Positions 19,028 through 28,513 of a stretch of 64,000 nt of DNA are shown piece after piece (the stretch's first letter is position 1; the number at the start of each line of letters is the position of its first letter). Source of the DNA: CAZRGV01 sp964599655. Its GTDB lineage: Bacteria > Planctomycetota > Planctomycetia > Isosphaerales > Isosphaeraceae. The translations under genes and the position numbers were made by a program. The notes below the pieces were generated by a model. It did not search any database and was not told the origin of the DNA. It saw only the letters and a list, made by a program, of their open reading frames with translations. Location of the stretch: assembly GCA_964599655.1 (NCBI GenBank), contig CAZRGV010000014.1, positions 5,173 to 69,172 on the forward strand, written 5' to 3'.

Positions 19028-19396
19028 ATGTTTGCTATCGACCATGTCGGAATCCTGGCGAGGGAAGCCGAGGCGTCGGCAGAGTTCCTCGCGGAAATTC
19101 TCGGGGTCGGGCAGGCGGTTCCAGCGGGGCCGGACGGGGATCTCTATCGGCTCGATTTCGGGGGGTCGGGGACGCTGATCTACTTCCCCGCCGAGACGGT
19201 GGTGGGACAACATGTGGCCTTTCGCGTCGATGCGGCGACGTTCGACGCGATGGTGGAGCGGCTTCGAAGCAAGGGCGTGGTGTTCGGGAACGAGCCGGAG
19301 GCGCAGGAGAATCTGCAGACCTCGGATTCGTTCGGCGGGCATGGCCGCGTGTTCTTCCGCGATCCGAACGGCCATCTCTTCGAGGTGGTGGCCTGA
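19028..19396 (+). CDS. VOC-superfamily (glyoxalase/bleomycin-resistance-like) protein
   Basis: A 122-residue single-domain protein with two beta-alpha-beta-beta-beta modules. FAIDHVGILAREAEASAEFLAEILG (2-26) gives the first metal-ligand histidine (His6 in DHVG). GHGRVFFRDPNGHLFEVVA at the end supplies the usual second-module His and Glu. GAACGAGGGGGCC precedes the ATG at a good distance. VOC enzymes include lyases, dioxygenases and fosfomycin/bleomycin resistance proteins; the substrate cannot be told from sequence. It is followed 62 bases later by a flavin reductase on the same strand, with which it may be co-transcribed. Confidence 0.88.
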   Translation: MFAIDHVGILAREAEASAEFLAEILGVGQAVPAGPDGDLYRLDFGGSGTLIYFPAETVVGQHVAFRVDAATFDAMVERLRSKGVVFGNEPEAQENLQTSDSFGGHGRVFFRDPNGHLFEVVA

Positions 19397-19458
19397 GCCG
19401 CCGGCTGGGTCGCGGCACGCGGGCGTGGGAATCGGGCCTGATGGGAGCGGATGGTCTG

Positions 19459-19989
19459 ATGAAGATTCTCGCGATCTCGGGGAGTCTGCGAGCGGCCTCG
19501 TCGAACACGGCTCTGCTTCGAGCGGCCAGGGCGCTGGCGCCGGAGGGTGTCGAGGTCGAGCTTTTCGAGGGGCTTGCGGGGCTCCCGCATTTCAACCCGG
19601 ACGACGAGGCGGAGGAGGTCTCGCCGGAGTCGGTCCGGGCGTTTCGGTCGCTGGTGCGAGACGCGGACGCGGTCCTGATTTGCAGCCCGGAATATGCGCA
19701 TGGCGTCCCGGGAAGTCTCAAGAACGCGCTCGACTGGCTGGTGGGCAGCGGCGAATTCTTCGGGAAGCCGGTCGCTACGATCAACGCCTCGGCGCGTGCC
19801 GTGCATGCGGAGGCGGCTCTCGTGGAAACGCTCGGAACGATGGGCTCTCGTATGGTACCCGAGGCGATCAGGGTCGTGCCGGTGCAGGGTCGAGGGCTCG
19901 ACGACGCGGGGATGATCCAGAATACAGAGATCGCGGAGGCGATCCGGGCGTCCCTGATCGCGCTTCGAGAGGCTTTGGAAACGCAATGA
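19459..19989 (+). CDS. NADPH-dependent FMN reductase family protein
   Basis: A 176-residue flavodoxin-like protein. KILAISGSLRAASSNTALLR (2-21) is the FMN phosphate-binding loop of the FMN_red family; LICSPEYAHGVPGSLKNALDW (about 74-94) is the second conserved segment (PEYNxxxPxxLKNALDW type). The start MKILAISGS at 19459, preceded by GGGAGCGG, is preferred to an in-frame ATG six codons earlier. Such enzymes reduce quinones, azo dyes, chromate or free FMN with NADPH. Pairing with a VOC protein suggests stress or xenobiotic redox chemistry, but that is inference. Confidence 0.92.
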   Translation: MKILAISGSLRAASSNTALLRAARALAPEGVEVELFEGLAGLPHFNPDDEAEEVSPESVRAFRSLVRDADAVLICSPEYAHGVPGSLKNALDWLVGSGEFFGKPVATINASARAVHAEAALVETLGTMGSRMVPEAIRVVPVQGRGLDDAGMIQNTEIAEAIRASLIALREALETQ

Positions 19990-20058
19990 GCCGAACCGAC
20001 GTCTCCCTGAGACCAGGCGGCGGGAGCGACGCGGCTTCGTTCCCGCCGAGACCCGGCC

Positions 20059-21207
<1,149 letters not shown>

Positions 21208-21391
21208 AGCCAGCCCACATCCTTTCTCGGTCTTCGGGTTCGCGGCGGATCGCGTTCCCCGATCGTTACGGAAATTTTAGTCCGAATTGAACGAACCATC
21301 AAGCCGGACCGCGCCGGGCGATTGCGACGTGGTTCGAATCGTGGTGGGGAGGCGTTTCCGCAACGGCCTTTTGGAAGGACCCGGAACGGGG

Positions 21392-22240
21392 CTACTTGAT
21401 CCGGATCTCGACAAAGATTGGGGCAACGTTCGCTTCTTTCCAGTCGGGAAAGGAGAGCAGGAGGCGGGCCTTGCCGGGGCCGAGGACGGGGGGGACCGGA
21501 AGCTCGCCCTGGAAGTTGCAGGTGCAGCAACGATGATCGAGGGGCAGTCGGACCCGGATTGGTGCCGCGCCTTCGACGGGGTTCGGCAGCTCGATGTCGG
21601 CGACGGGGTGGATTCCTTCGGGAACCCTCGGGAAGTCGAGGGCGGCGAAGGCGCCGTCTCCCAGGCCCCGAGAGCCGATCATGGTCATGACGCTCGACTT
21701 CGTGCCTCGTCGGAGAGATTGATCAATGCGGAGCGACATGTGCAATGGCCCGCCGAAGTGGACAATGGGGGCCTGAGCGGCGGAGTCGGCGAAGCGGAAT
21801 GATCCTTCATTGTCGAACGAGACGGATTGATACGGCACGCCGTCAAGAGTCAGGGCCAGCGCATCGTAGAAGTTGGTCTCACCGGTCAGAACGATGCGAA
21901 GGTCGGCGGTCTGACCGTCCCAGGCGTTTAGGCCCTTGACGTGAAAGCGGGCCACCTGGCCGTCCTTCGAGCGATTTCCCGCGACGAGTTCGTCCGACTC
22001 GGTGAGGTCGCCATTGCCGTTCCGGTCGACGTACAGGTGGTCGCCATCGACCACCAGCCAGACTCGAGAGGTTGCCTCGGGTCCAAGCACGACGAGGGCG
22101 TACCTCGGCGTTGTCGTCTGATAATCGGGCTCACGAACGATAACGCGCTCGATGCGGGTCAGGTCCAGCGCGCTCGCTGAGGGGGGCAAGATGACGGTTA
22201 TGACGGTCGCGAGCAACAAGACGAGTCGAGAAGTCACCAT
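21392..22240 (-). CDS. Exported protein of unknown function
   Basis: A 282-residue protein with a clear signal peptide (SRLVLLLATVITVILPPSASA). The mature part is beta-rich. It contains VVDGDHLYVDRNGNGDLTESDEL (about 65-87), whose DRNGNGDL stretch resembles a calcium-binding EF/dockerin-type loop. The sequence DHRCCTCNF near residue 240 is a Cys-rich patch. The upstream frame is open for another 280 codons but is low-complexity and antisense to a better gene, so ATG 22240 is chosen. Planctomycetes have many such proteins with no assigned role. The 230 bases upstream of it hold no visible feature. Confidence 0.75.
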   Translation of the reverse strand: MVTSRLVLLLATVITVILPPSASALDLTRIERVIVREPDYQTTTPRYALVVLGPEATSRVWLVVDGDHLYVDRNGNGDLTESDELVAGNRSKDGQVARFHVKGLNAWDGQTADLRIVLTGETNFYDALALTLDGVPYQSVSFDNEGSFRFADSAAQAPIVHFGGPLHMSLRIDQSLRRGTKSSVMTMIGSRGLGDGAFAALDFPRVPEGIHPVADIELPNPVEGAAPIRVRLPLDHRCCTCNFQGELPVPPVLGPGKARLLLSFPDWKEANVAPIFVEIRIK

Positions 22241-22470
22241 GATCGTCGCTCTGTTGGGATCGGTCTCGTTCGAGCGTCGGGCCTCGGGCCGAAGGGATCT
22301 CTGGCTCGGGTGGAACACTCCTGGGGATACCCGAGTCTTCGCCGGATTGCAAGGAGGGTCAGGATTTGGGTGGGGGCCTGGTGGCCTGGAAAATCGAAAC
22401 GGCTCCGACGGGTTCGGAGCCGTGATCGAAAACGTTGCTGGGAATCGGTTCGATCGAACGAAAGACCAGA

Positions 22471-22824
22471 TCAACGCGTTTTGTGATGTCCGCTTCCCTG
22501 GTGATGGTGACCGCTTCCGGAGTGTGTATGGGCGTGGTGGTGCAAGGTGCTGGTGGGAGAATGCGGAAGTTGCCCACCCTGAGTCTTGGAATGGTTCTGA
22601 TGATGCTGCGAGTGAGTGGTCGAGAGTCCGAGGAACGACGTCAGCTTGAACCCTTCGTGCTGGTGGTGGCTGGTCGTCGTCGGAGGGGTCGTGTGGCTGG
22701 AGGCGTGCGAGACGACCATGATGGGAGCTGCGTTGACCGGCGGCAGGGTTGCCCCCGCGGCGCTCAGAGCGATACGGTTTTCGAGGCTGGACACGACCGG
22801 CCGAATGGAACGACGGGTCTTCAT
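22471..22824 (-). CDS. Small His-rich exported protein
   Basis: A 117-residue protein. KTRRSIRPVVSSLENRIALS at the N-terminus resembles the basic LE-x-R-x-x-LS leader (LEPR-XLL-type) found on planctomycete exported proteins. The remainder has about 20 histidines in clusters (SHHQHE, SQHHQNH, LHHHAHTH, GHHHQGSGHH) with Ser, Thr and Gly. No enzymatic motif is present. GTGGGGAG precedes the ATG at a good distance, and upstream in-frame Mets lack such a site. The His clusters suggest metal (Ni, Zn, Cu) binding; this is inference. A real gene is favoured because the low-complexity sequence runs exactly from a leader-bearing start to a stop. Confidence 0.65.
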   Translation of the reverse strand: MKTRRSIRPVVSSLENRIALSAAGATLPPVNAAPIMVVSHASSHTTPPTTTSHHQHEGFKLTSFLGLSTTHSQHHQNHSKTQGGQLPHSPTSTLHHHAHTHSGSGHHHQGSGHHKTR

Positions 22825-23285
22825 AACGTGAAAACTCCCCACGAAATCGTTGGGCGTGTAGGGTGATCGCCAGAGCCCGGCGAAGGAAATCCGGGACCCA
22901 CTCGCGATCGATTCGGTTTCCGTGCGTGGAACGAGGAAGGGCAGGGGGGCGCCATCCCTGGGCAATCCGCCTGTCCGGCGGACTCCTCTCCCCAAGAATC
23001 GCAAGACCGATCGGAATTCCGACAAGGATTGTTTCGTGGTCGGTTTGTTCGCTCGAGGAGGATTGGTCAGCGTCGACCGCGGTCACGTTCGAGGATCATG
23101 TTCGATAAGACTTTGCGTGCCCGAAAGCGCTACGACTCGGAAATTCGTTCAGAAGTCGAACGAACCTCAAGCGGATTCCACGAACCGCGAGTCTCGCGTC
23201 GGTTCGTGGGGTCCGCTTTCCCTGGTTGGAAGGCCGTGTTCCGTGGACGCCTGATCGGCGATCTCCGAACCTGCTCGTTCGCCGA
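22825..23285. other. 461-base stretch without a supported gene
   Basis: Between the His-rich gene (start 22824) and the stop of the protease gene (23286), both on the minus strand. Several short frames are open but all have Arg/Ser/Pro-rich translations and no start context. The part just upstream of 22824 is presumably the His-rich gene's promoter, but no clear -35/-10 pair was found. Confidence 0.5.
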
Positions 23286-24059
23286 TTACTTTTCGTTCAC
23301 GGAAGGGGCTGGCCGGGTGGCTCTGGCGATCCAGGCATGTTGGAGGCAGATCAGGGAGGCGCCGCCGCCTCGGGCGCTGGCGTCGGTCAGGACGCCGATC
23401 AGAATAGGTTCGGGCTGATTGTCGGGAGTGCGGCGGTAGACGAAGACACCGCTGCCGGAGTCGCCGGGAATCGGCTTGAAGGCGGGACCCCACTCAAGCC
23501 ATTTCGGGTTGGAATAGTTGCCGGCCCGGACGACGTGAGGGACCTCGGTCTTGTCGATCGTGTAGATCGGAATCGTCTGGCCGTCTGGGTGGGGAATCGG
23601 CTTCGAGGTGACCTGAGCTGGCCGGACGCAACGGAGCAGGGTGCCGCATCGAGGATCGTCGGGGTCAAGCCGCAATCGAACGAGGGCGTTGTCCGCGCCT
23701 GGGATGTCGAGGTGTGGGCCTTCGCGATACGAGGGATTTCGGAGGACACTGACGACCTGGGCGAGCGCCGACGCGTCACCCCTGTTGACTCGGGCGGTCC
23801 GGCCGGCGTCGTCGGGCTTGACACAATGGGCGGCGGTGAGGAGCAGGAGTCCGTTCTCGCTTCGCCCGATGACCGTGGCACGGAACTGAACTTCGCCGCG
23901 ATCATCGTCGAGGACGATTCCGACCTGGGTATCCTTTAGGCCGGGAGGGTCGGTCGAGGGGGCCGGATCGGCAGCACGCGAGCGAGCCAGTAGAAGCAGG
24001 GGGAGAAGCAACGCCAGTTTCAGCGAGGTCCGACGAGAATTGAGAATCAACGAACGCAT
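23286..24059 (-). CDS. Exported trypsin-like serine protease
   Basis: A 257-residue chymotrypsin-fold protein. Residues 1-30 contain a signal peptide (SLKLALLLPLLLLARSRAA). LLTAAHCV gives the catalytic His, GADNALVRLRL the Asp and PGDSGSGVF the nucleophile Ser, so the triad is complete. It has no PDZ domain, unlike DegP/HtrA. The start is the ATG at 24059 immediately before the signal peptide; the longer frame upstream is unsupported. It would act outside the cytoplasmic membrane; substrates unknown. The 198 bases between it and the prenyltransferase gene upstream show no feature. Confidence 0.85.
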   Translation of the reverse strand: MRSLILNSRRTSLKLALLLPLLLLARSRAADPAPSTDPPGLKDTQVGIVLDDDRGEVQFRATVIGRSENGLLLLTAAHCVKPDDAGRTARVNRGDASALAQVVSVLRNPSYREGPHLDIPGADNALVRLRLDPDDPRCGTLLRCVRPAQVTSKPIPHPDGQTIPIYTIDKTEVPHVVRAGNYSNPKWLEWGPAFKPIPGDSGSGVFVYRRTPDNQPEPILIGVLTDASARGGGASLICLQHAWIARATRPAPSVNEK

Positions 24060-24257
24060 GCCAGGGTTCTCCGGGACGCCGTCTTGCGTCGCGAGCCTCG
24101 AGTCGAGGATGCCGATCGTCGTGATCGGCCGAACGGCTCGCCACCGCGCCTTCAATTCAATTTAGTGCGCAGGGCGGCTCTCGAAAAGCCGAGCTGGAAC
24201 CGCCTCCTCGCCTCCGGGGAAGCGTTGCTGGGGCATCGGGGGCGATGCGGGCCCGGC

Positions 24258-25145
24258 TCAGAAAAGCAGGTCGGCCACGCCGACCATCAGAAGCCCGACA
24301 CTGATGATGACATTGACCTGGAAGAACGCCACGTTGACGCGGGTCAGGTCGTCGGGGCGGACCAGCGCGTGCTCGTAGATGAGCAAGACAGCCACGAGGA
24401 CGATGGCGGTAAAGTAGATCGGCCCGAGGGGCGGAGAATCGGCCAGTCCGAGCGTCACGAGGGCCAAAACCATGAGCGCATGCGAGGCCGCGGCCAGCCG
24501 CAAGGCGCCGACGATTCCGAGCTTCGCGGGAATGCTGCGGAGCCCCGCGTCGCGGTCGAAAGCGTAGTCCTGGCACGCATAGATGATGTCGAAACCGGCC
24601 ACCCAGAACAACACGGCGAGCCCGAGGAGAACCGGCGGCCAGGCGATGTCGCCCCGCAAGGCGATCCAGGCGGCGATCGGCGAGAGCATCAGAGCCGCTC
24701 CGAGCCAGAAGTGCGCCAGGCTGGTGAACCGTTTGGCGAACGAGTATCCCAGGAGCCAGAGCAAGACCGGCACCGAGAGGAACAAGGGCCATCGGTTGGG
24801 CAGGAAGAGCAGAGTGGAGGCGATGAACAAGGCCGAGCAGACGACGGTAAAGACCGCGACCGACCCGACCGAGAGACGGCCGCTGGGCAGGTGCCGCGTC
24901 GCGGTTCGAGGATTCGCGGCGTCAATGCGGCGATCGACCAGGCGGTTGAAGGCCATGGCGGCCGAGCGCGCCATGGCCATGCAGAGCAGGATGCCGAGCC
25001 AGTCCCGGGGTCGACCGCGCCAGTCGTCTGGCCCTCGCGCGGCCATCGCCGCTCCCAGAAGCGCAAATGGCAAGGCGAACAGCGTGTGGCTGAAGCGGAC
25101 GAGTTCGAGATAATCTCTCAGCCTGGCGTATGCGGCGTTGGCCAT
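24258..25145 (-). CDS. mqnP: UbiA-family prenyltransferase, probably MqnP of the futalosine pathway
   Basis: A 295-residue integral membrane enzyme with about eight helices. Two aspartate-rich motifs bind Mg-prenyl diphosphate: NRLVDRRID (67-75) and DYAFDRDAG (193-201). The family prenylates 4-hydroxybenzoate, 1,4-dihydroxy-6-naphthoate or similar acceptors. NxxxDxxxDxxNxRT plus YACQDYxFD is typical of the UbiA subgroup used for 1,4-dihydroxy-6-naphthoate in organisms with mqn genes. mqnE lies on the same strand 3 kb away, so MqnP is the best reading. A ubiquinone role is unlikely because planctomycetes use menaquinone. The next minus-strand gene downstream is the protease. Confidence 0.85.
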   Translation of the reverse strand: MANAAYARLRDYLELVRFSHTLFALPFALLGAAMAARGPDDWRGRPRDWLGILLCMAMARSAAMAFNRLVDRRIDAANPRTATRHLPSGRLSVGSVAVFTVVCSALFIASTLLFLPNRWPLFLSVPVLLWLLGYSFAKRFTSLAHFWLGAALMLSPIAAWIALRGDIAWPPVLLGLAVLFWVAGFDIIYACQDYAFDRDAGLRSIPAKLGIVGALRLAAASHALMVLALVTLGLADSPPLGPIYFTAIVLVAVLLIYEHALVRPDDLTRVNVAFFQVNVIISVGLLMVGVADLLF

Positions 25146-25208
25146 GAGGTTTGTGGAACCCGATTCGTGAGCTTGGGGCGGTTGGTGATCCGATGTCCGA
25201 GCCGAGAA

Positions 25209-26123
25209 TCAGTGCGGTTTCACCGCGAAGACATGAACACTGGCGGCATAATCATTGACGTTGTAGCGAGTCAGCAACTCAGCCAGCCGAGCGTGAAGGG
25301 CCTGGTCGTCGCTGGACGCGGGCGGAGAGCAGCAACCGGAACTGGCGATGGGCAGACCCGAACCGATCGTGGCCTCGGAGACGGCCGGTGGCGGGCAGCA
25401 AACCGACTGGTTTTCGACCTTGGCGTACGCGTTGAGGTCGGCGCCGCTGTCGAGAATTTCGACATGCGCGAATCCGGCATCGAGCAATTCTTGACGATAC
25501 GAATCGATCGGAATCGCTCCGGCGATGCAGCCGACGTAGGCCATGAGGTCATCGGCCAGTTCGGGGGGCAACGGCCGCTTGAGAGCGATGTCGCTGACAG
25601 CGAGTCGTCCGCCCGGTTTGAGCACCCGGGCGATCTCCCGGAAAACGGCCGGCTTGTCGGGAGCGAGGTTGATGACGCAGTTGCTGATGACGCAATCGAC
25701 CGAGGCATCGGGCAAGGGAAGACGATCGATGGTGGCGTGGTGAAAGGCCACGTTGGTCAAGGGAGAACCATCGTCGGCGAGGGCCTTCTCGGCGTTGCGG
25801 CGGGCCAGCTCGATCATCTCCTCGGTCATGTCGATGCCGATCGCCTTGCCGGTAGGCCCAACCTTCCGGGCGGCCAGGAACACGTCGAGCCCGCCGCCGC
25901 TGCCGAGGTCGACCACCGTTTCCCCTTCTCGAAGGTGGGCAAAGGCCGTGGGGTTTCCGCAGGAAAGCCCCATGTTGGCCTCGGCCGGTATGGCGCCGAG
26001 CTCCTCGGCCGAATAGCCGAAGGCCTCGGCCACGGCGCGAACGCCTTCGTGATTGCTCGACAGACCGAGCGTCGCGACGGAACCATACTTGGATCGAACC
26101 GCTTGCTGGATGGTTTCGGACAT
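25209..26123 (-). CDS. arsM: Arsenite S-adenosylmethyltransferase
   Basis: A 304-residue SAM methyltransferase that methylates As(III) to methylated species. VDLGSGGGLDVFLA (motif I) lies about residue 75. The As(III)-binding cysteines typical of ArsM are visible in GLSCGNP, ISNCVINL and AYVGCIAGA; a C-terminal region adds Cys pairs (VCCPPP, SGCCSPP) often seen in long ArsM proteins. TTGAGGTGCGAC just upstream supports ATG 26123 over an upstream in-frame Met. It is the last gene of the arsR operon, 37 bases after the phosphatase-like gene. Confidence 0.95.
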   Translation of the reverse strand: MSETIQQAVRSKYGSVATLGLSSNHEGVRAVAEAFGYSAEELGAIPAEANMGLSCGNPTAFAHLREGETVVDLGSGGGLDVFLAARKVGPTGKAIGIDMTEEMIELARRNAEKALADDGSPLTNVAFHHATIDRLPLPDASVDCVISNCVINLAPDKPAVFREIARVLKPGGRLAVSDIALKRPLPPELADDLMAYVGCIAGAIPIDSYRQELLDAGFAHVEILDSGADLNAYAKVENQSVCCPPPAVSEATIGSGLPIASSGCCSPPASSDDQALHARLAELLTRYNVNDYAASVHVFAVKPH

Positions 26124-26160
26124 GTCGCACCTCAATTCCTGGTTCAGGGGGCCGATCAAG

Positions 26161-27174
26161 TTACCTGGCGGACAAACGATTGCGAACCTGGAGCATCACC
26201 GAGAGCATCAGCCGTCCGATATCGTCGCGACGCTCGGCGTACTTGGCCGCCTCGAAACTCGACCCATCGTAGATTTTAGGATCGAGGTAAGGCATCGACA
26301 GTCTCAGGGCCGCGCCTTTGACAACCGGGCAGCTTGCGTCGGCCTCGCCGCAGACCAACAGCGCGGCGAAATCGCGTTGCGGGTTGCTCGGGTCGAGATA
26401 CATCTTGGAGAATTCGACCGTTTCGAGAGGCAGCTCCTCCGAGGCGCCGGGTTTTCCCCAACGCACCCGATAGGTGGGATTCGGGGTGTCGGGCTCACCG
26501 CGAGGGGCCTCGTTCCCCGTTGGTTCCACCTCGACGCCAATCGCTCGCAGCGCGGCGATCGAGCGAGAGTTGAAGGCACTCGGGGAGGTTCCACCGCTGT
26601 GGAAGCGAATCTCGGGCATGCCGTAATAGGCGGCGGCGATGTTGCCCATTGTCGCGCCGAGGATGCTTCGACGACTATTCCCGGTGCAGATGACCGTGAT
26701 GTGCAAGGGGCGGCCGGGCTGGTATTGGGAAGCGATCCAGTTCGCCAGCCGCCTGCCAGCCGCCTGGTGAGGTTCATCGATCATGTCGAGCGAGGTGCTC
26801 AGCAGCGCGACGTGCGAGGCGACCTCCGGCAGGAGTCGAGTCCGCGACGGAGGGGCATTGTCGTCCAGAATCTTCTGAATCTCAGCATCGCCCAGCGTGT
26901 TATCCGGGCCGGCGAGCCGGGAGAAGGTCGAGGGATCCATCAGGCCGTCCAGTTCGTTGGGGGTTAAGACACCATCGCGTCCGAGCGCCTTCACCAGGGT
27001 TCCCTTGACTCGCTCGTCGTTGCGCGGATCGACGGCGTCTGGCGTGCCGAAGCGCTGGATCAGCCAGAACGCGCGAACGAACGATCCCTCGTCGAGATGA
27101 TCCGTCGCCGGAGGCTCAGCCGCCATTGTCAATAAGCATGCCATCCAGATCAACGAGACCAGAGGATTCGCCAT
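26161..27174 (-). CDS. Exported low-molecular-weight phosphatase / ArsC-like protein with EF-hand-like N-terminal domain
   Basis: A 337-residue protein. Residues 1-18 (NPLVSLIWMACLLTMAAE) look like a signal peptide. The next about 110 residues hold EF-hand-like patterns (GRDGVLTPNELDGLMD, GPDNTLGDAEIQKILDD). The C-terminal about 200 residues are LMW-PTPase/ArsC-like: the P-loop VICTGNSRRS has CX5R, and LVCGEADASCPVV contains the second Cys pair typical of thioredoxin-coupled arsenate reductases. Its place between arsR and arsM argues for arsenate reduction. An exported reductase would be unusual, because thioredoxin is cytoplasmic, so export or function may differ. Start 27174 is preferred because it heads the hydrophobic stretch. 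Confidence 0.8.
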   Translation of the reverse strand: MANPLVSLIWMACLLTMAAEPPATDHLDEGSFVRAFWLIQRFGTPDAVDPRNDERVKGTLVKALGRDGVLTPNELDGLMDPSTFSRLAGPDNTLGDAEIQKILDDNAPPSRTRLLPEVASHVALLSTSLDMIDEPHQAAGRRLANWIASQYQPGRPLHITVICTGNSRRSILGATMGNIAAAYYGMPEIRFHSGGTSPSAFNSRSIAALRAIGVEVEPTGNEAPRGEPDTPNPTYRVRWGKPGASEELPLETVEFSKMYLDPSNPQRDFAALLVCGEADASCPVVKGAALRLSMPYLDPKIYDGSSFEAAKYAERRDDIGRLMLSVMLQVRNRLSAR

Positions 27175-27261
27175 TTGGAAAGATCCCAGCGTGTTGATGG
27201 AACAGTGCCACGGGAGGCGATCGCGTGGCGCGATCGTCGATCCCATCGCGGGAGTTTGAAA

Positions 27262-27636
27262 TCAAAGTCCGTCGCCGCAGGACGACACGATGCGAGCTAA
27301 ACGCCGCTGGTCCTCTCGCACGATGTTCAGATCGGACAGACCCGATCCCAGACCCTCGAGCAGCGTTCGATGCAGGGACGACTGCGGAGGCGCCAGCCGG
27401 TAGTAGACCCACAAGCCCTGCTTCCGGCCCGTGACCAACCCGTGCGTCCGCAAGTACGCCAGATGCCGCGAAACCGTCGGCTGCGGCAGGCCAAGCGTCT
27501 CGTGAAGATGGCAAACGCAAACCTCGCGGTCGCCCGAGAGCAAGTGGAGCAACCGGAGCCGGACCGGGTCGGCGAACGCCTTGAAGAGCTTTGCCGAATC
27601 ATCCAGCGTCATGAGGTTTGAGGGCGTTTTCTTCAT
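27262..27636 (-). CDS. arsR: ArsR-family metalloregulator
   Basis: A 124-residue winged-helix repressor. SAKLFKAFADPVRLRLLHLL (14-33) and LGLPQPTVSRHLAYLRTHGLV (recognition helix, about 48-68) are the ArsR/SmtB fold. EVCVCHL (38-44) matches the ELCVCDL As(III)/metal-sensing Cys pair at the start of helix 3, and SSCGDG at the end adds a Cys. It heads a minus-strand operon with the phosphatase-like gene and arsM. A sigma-70 promoter and an inverted repeat overlap its start, consistent with autorepression released by arsenite. The annotated ATG would leave almost no 5' leader; an alternative ATG is at 27612. Confidence 0.93.
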   Translation of the reverse strand: MKKTPSNLMTLDDSAKLFKAFADPVRLRLLHLLSGDREVCVCHLHETLGLPQPTVSRHLAYLRTHGLVTGRKQGLWVYYRLAPPQSSLHRTLLEGLGSGLSDLNIVREDQRRLARIVSSCGDGL

Positions 27637-27676
27637 TCGTGTAGACGAATATAGTGGGCGGCGTGGCGCGTGTCAA
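27635..27676 (-). promoter_or_regulatory. Promoter and ArsR operator of the arsenic operon
   Basis: On the minus strand TTGACA (27671-27676), a 17-base spacer and TATATT (27648-27653) form a near-consensus sigma-70 promoter. An exact inverted repeat, ATTCGT (27635-27640) and ACGAAT (27645-27650) around a 4-base centre, overlaps the -10 and the ATG at 27634-27636. This fits the ATTCG-n-CGAAT operators known for ArsR/SmtB repressors. Bound repressor would occlude the -10. Confidence 0.8.
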
Positions 27677-27834
27677 GCGGTTCGACGACGGGGCAGCGCG
27701 GTGTCCCCGGCCGGGAAGTGGAGAGGCTGGAGCGAGCCGGACCATGGCCAATGGAGGCGGTTTGGGCCGGTCGGTCGCTCCAGCCTGGCGGGTTGGAGAG
27801 ACGTGATCGGGGTGCGAGTCGCGAGGGCTGCGGA

Positions 27835-28239
27835 TCAGTGCGCGGCCAAATACGAATCGAAGACCCGGACCTTCGACCACGAGTCCTTGTTGACCTGAAC
27901 GAACTCGTCGTGGCGAGGATTCTTGAGGTACATGAGCTTGGCGTCCTTGCTCTCGAAGACCACATGAAGGGCCACGTCGAAATCCTTGACGCTGACCGGT
28001 TCGTCGACGTCGTCGGCGATAGTTCCGACCGAGAAGTAGACGGTTCCCTCGATGTTTCCGAGGTACTTCTGGCACGACGCGACGAATTTCTCTCGGGATT
28101 CGTTCGAATGATCCTTGAGCGTGAAAAAGACCATGTGAGCGAGCTGTGCCCCTTTCTTCTCGGAGGATCGGCCGACGGCCGAAAGCAGCAGAGGAGCAAC
28201 GAGCACGAACGTCAGCGCCACGGTTAGTCCGCGATTCAT
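27835..28239 (-). CDS. Dabb-domain (stress-responsive alpha/beta barrel) exported protein
   Basis: A 134-residue protein. RGLTVALTFVLVAPLLLSAVG is a signal peptide or membrane anchor. The mature part AHMVFFTLKDHS to VFDSYLAAH is a dimeric ferredoxin-like Dabb domain (FTLKDHSNESREKFVASCQKYLG, FDVALHVVFESKDAKLMYLKNPRHDEFV). CCGGAGTCCTC precedes the ATG at 28239. Planctomycetes carry many exported Dabb proteins near secreted hydrolases; no enzymatic role is proven. It is divergent from the beta-helix gene, sharing a 274-base intergenic region with no clear promoter motif. Confidence 0.88.
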   Translation of the reverse strand: MNRGLTVALTFVLVAPLLLSAVGRSSEKKGAQLAHMVFFTLKDHSNESREKFVASCQKYLGNIEGTVYFSVGTIADDVDEPVSVKDFDVALHVVFESKDAKLMYLKNPRHDEFVQVNKDSWSKVRVFDSYLAAH

Positions 28240-28513
28240 GTTGAGGACTCCGGATGTGGGGAAGGAACGAGTAACCACCTTGTCGGGCTGGTCATCATGA
28301 CGAGAGGACGGTATCGCCGCAAGTCGGGCCAGCGCGATTCAAACGGTCCGCGAGCGTGTGCGCTCATGATTCTCAAGGAACTCGGCGCATTGTGGGGTTT
28401 CGGAATCCGTGTATCGGCCGGTACTTTAGCGTGAAGCGAGGTGGGCAACGCGAGGAACGGACGCGTTCCAGCAGGGGGGCCTCGCTCCCTCGGCGAGAAA
28501 CGGAACAAAGATC

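Noticed and set aside
21328..21345. GGTTCGAATC sequence resembling a tRNA T-loop
   Set aside because: Flanking bases do not form a T stem or acceptor stem, so no cloverleaf is possible.
24084..26279. 731-codon plus-strand frame
   Set aside because: Antisense to the prenyltransferase and arsM genes; His/Gln/Arg-rich with no recognisable domain.
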